NCBI GenBank assembly: GCA_900708905.1
Contig: CAADRB010000004.1
Coordinates: forward strand, 1,925,685-1,989,684
DNA: 64,000 bases
Direction: 5' to 3'
Source: Hymenolepis diminuta
Taxonomy: Eukaryota > Platyhelminthes > Cestoda > Cyclophyllidea > Hymenolepididae
The notes under the pieces were generated by a model. The model searched no databases, was not told the origin of the DNA, and worked only from the letters and a program-made list of their open reading frames with translations. Position 1 is the first letter of the stretch, and each line of letters begins with the position of its first letter. A program made the position numbers and the translations under genes. Shown piece by piece: positions 62,713 through 64,000 of this stretch.

Positions 62713-64000
62713 CTGGAAATAATTATTCATCCGTAAATACTGATTTAAGAGATAGGATATAATACTGAGCCTTAAAATGACAGCATCAATAGGCATTCAA
62801 GGAGATTACCTATGAATTGCAATAAAAGATTTATTCTATGAAAGACCAAAAGGAGTAATAAGTGCTGAAATCAAAGACAACATTGTCACAGTGGCCTGCT
62901 AGATTAGAGGTCAACAGTTCAATATACATTAGCGCACATCCGATGGTTACTTCTGGGCAATAATTTGATTTTTCATAAGAGTGGCTCCATAATATCTTCT
63001 CTCTATCCAGGACACGTTGTCTAAAGACCCTAATAAGTTTCTCACCAGAATATTACTCCTCCGTACAACATGTTTGTTTGTAAAAAGATTTATGCTAGTA
63101 CAATGAAAGACTTGAGCAATAACATTTTCACTCAAGTCTAAGTTGATATCAACCAGGAGAAAGAATGTGAAAAAGAATATCGTAGTACTATATTTGTGGA
63201 TTTTAAAATATTAATTAGAAATCTGAAGACGTTGAGTAGACTTTTCCTAGTGTGGAACTAGTCAAACGAGACCGACATATGTCAGTCGCAAATTCTTTGA
63301 AAATGGAACTGTAGTGGCCTTAACAAAATGGCACACACGTCCCCAGAATAAATAAGCAAATAGTGGAAATAGCGAAATAGGGGATAACAATAATGCTACA
63401 ACAAGTCAAAGTAAAACTTTGTTTATCTTAAATAGACGGATAGCATTCTGGAGATCACCTGAGGAGAAACCCAAATTCTCCCACCTCTTTACTACTAGCA
63501 TTAAACGGCACGGTTGGTCATGCAGTGTGTTTGATGATGATATCGAATCCCTGAACTCTGACTGGGCAGACGTCTAAATTGACCGCTACGTCACAGTTAT
63601 CAAGGGCGGTAAACAATTTAGTCAGTTATTAGCGTATAGCTTGAGTGATAAAGGTGCTCCCACATTCTTCCAGTATTAAAATCTAACACGAAGCTATCAG
63701 CTACTTTTTCTATATTAGTAAAACAATGAAAAACAAACTTAGGGAATTCAACCAGTTAGGTAGGATTTGGTGCCAAAAAGACATCCCTGGATGGAAAACC
63801 GTCTAATTTTATTACTTTCAGGGCCAAAATAACAGAATGACGATCAATCAAGATCAAATGTCCAACCTTTGGCATAAAGTAAAGAATTATGAAATGAATA
63901 CACTTTTTTTCCTCCATTGAACCATTATTGTCGGAAATAAAAAAGGAGATAAAGCTGAAACTAGAATAGCACACATATGTTGTGGGTTTTCCTTTTTTTA
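62713..64000 (-). other. Probable talin intron upstream of the first visible rod exon
   Basis: The first rod exon has a clean acceptor (TTATTTCCAG) and starts in phase 0 (TQYYICKTMTPAQRALHVTI). No FERM or linker exon can be read in the remaining 1.3 kb. The short open frames at 62947-63135 and 63756-63974 look like noise. Confidence 0.5.

Noticed and set aside
62947..63974. Minus-strand open frames upstream of the first talin rod exon, considered as FERM exons
   Set aside because: Neither shows any talin head motif, and neither has fitting splice sites.
1..64000. Bacterial-type systems, CRISPR arrays, rRNA and tRNA genes
   Set aside because: No regularly spaced repeats, no operon-like ORFs, no tRNA B-box with a cloverleaf and no rRNA segment could be found. 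The window is ordinary animal nuclear DNA.

Overview
The window is AT-rich nuclear DNA from an intron-rich animal. No sequence alignment was run. Family assignments rest on reading the spliced translations against remembered vertebrate proteins. The style (AT-rich, very long introns beside a compact gene, tiny in-frame exons, a 5' exon that looks like a spliced-leader acceptor) suggests a flatworm, possibly a tapeworm or fluke, but the phylum is an inference and the genus cannot be named.

Layout. (1) 1-3146: the 3' end of an unrecognised plus-strand gene, seen only as its last exon (3020-3146). (2) 3917-4535: a fold-back element of about 620 bp. (3) 4739-5280: a two-exon gene for a 70-residue protein with an N-terminal membrane segment. 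(4) 6362-47549, plus strand: NAXE, the NAD(P)HX epimerase, in seven exons. The 753-nt CDS counted from ATG 6428 is spread over 41 kb, with introns of 18.4, 3.3, 11.5, 3.2, 3.9 and 0.07 kb. Its first intron holds an orphan coding exon (6717-7153) whose phase would let it join NAXE exon 2. Several NAXE introns carry copies of one roughly 400-bp dispersed repeat. (5) 49725-62712, minus strand: the rod and C-terminus of talin in 32 exons (2,322 residues here). Introns are mostly 66-90 nt. The N-terminal head (FERM) is not in the window and should lie beyond 64000.

NAXE and talin converge tail to tail across 2.2 kb. They are not functionally linked: NAXE repairs damaged NAD(P)H together with the dehydratase NAXD, while talin links integrins to actin.

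Most interesting points: the NAXE 5' exon is in frame with a start codon that a flatworm spliced leader could supply, which would add a mitochondrial-type presequence; the orphan exon may be an alternative NAXE first exon; talin carries two symmetrical cassette exons encoding an insertion in the R12 region and two microexons; and the talin C-terminal actin-binding module lacks the basic K-V-K triplet known from vertebrates. Long intronic and intergenic stretches hold nothing else I can name.
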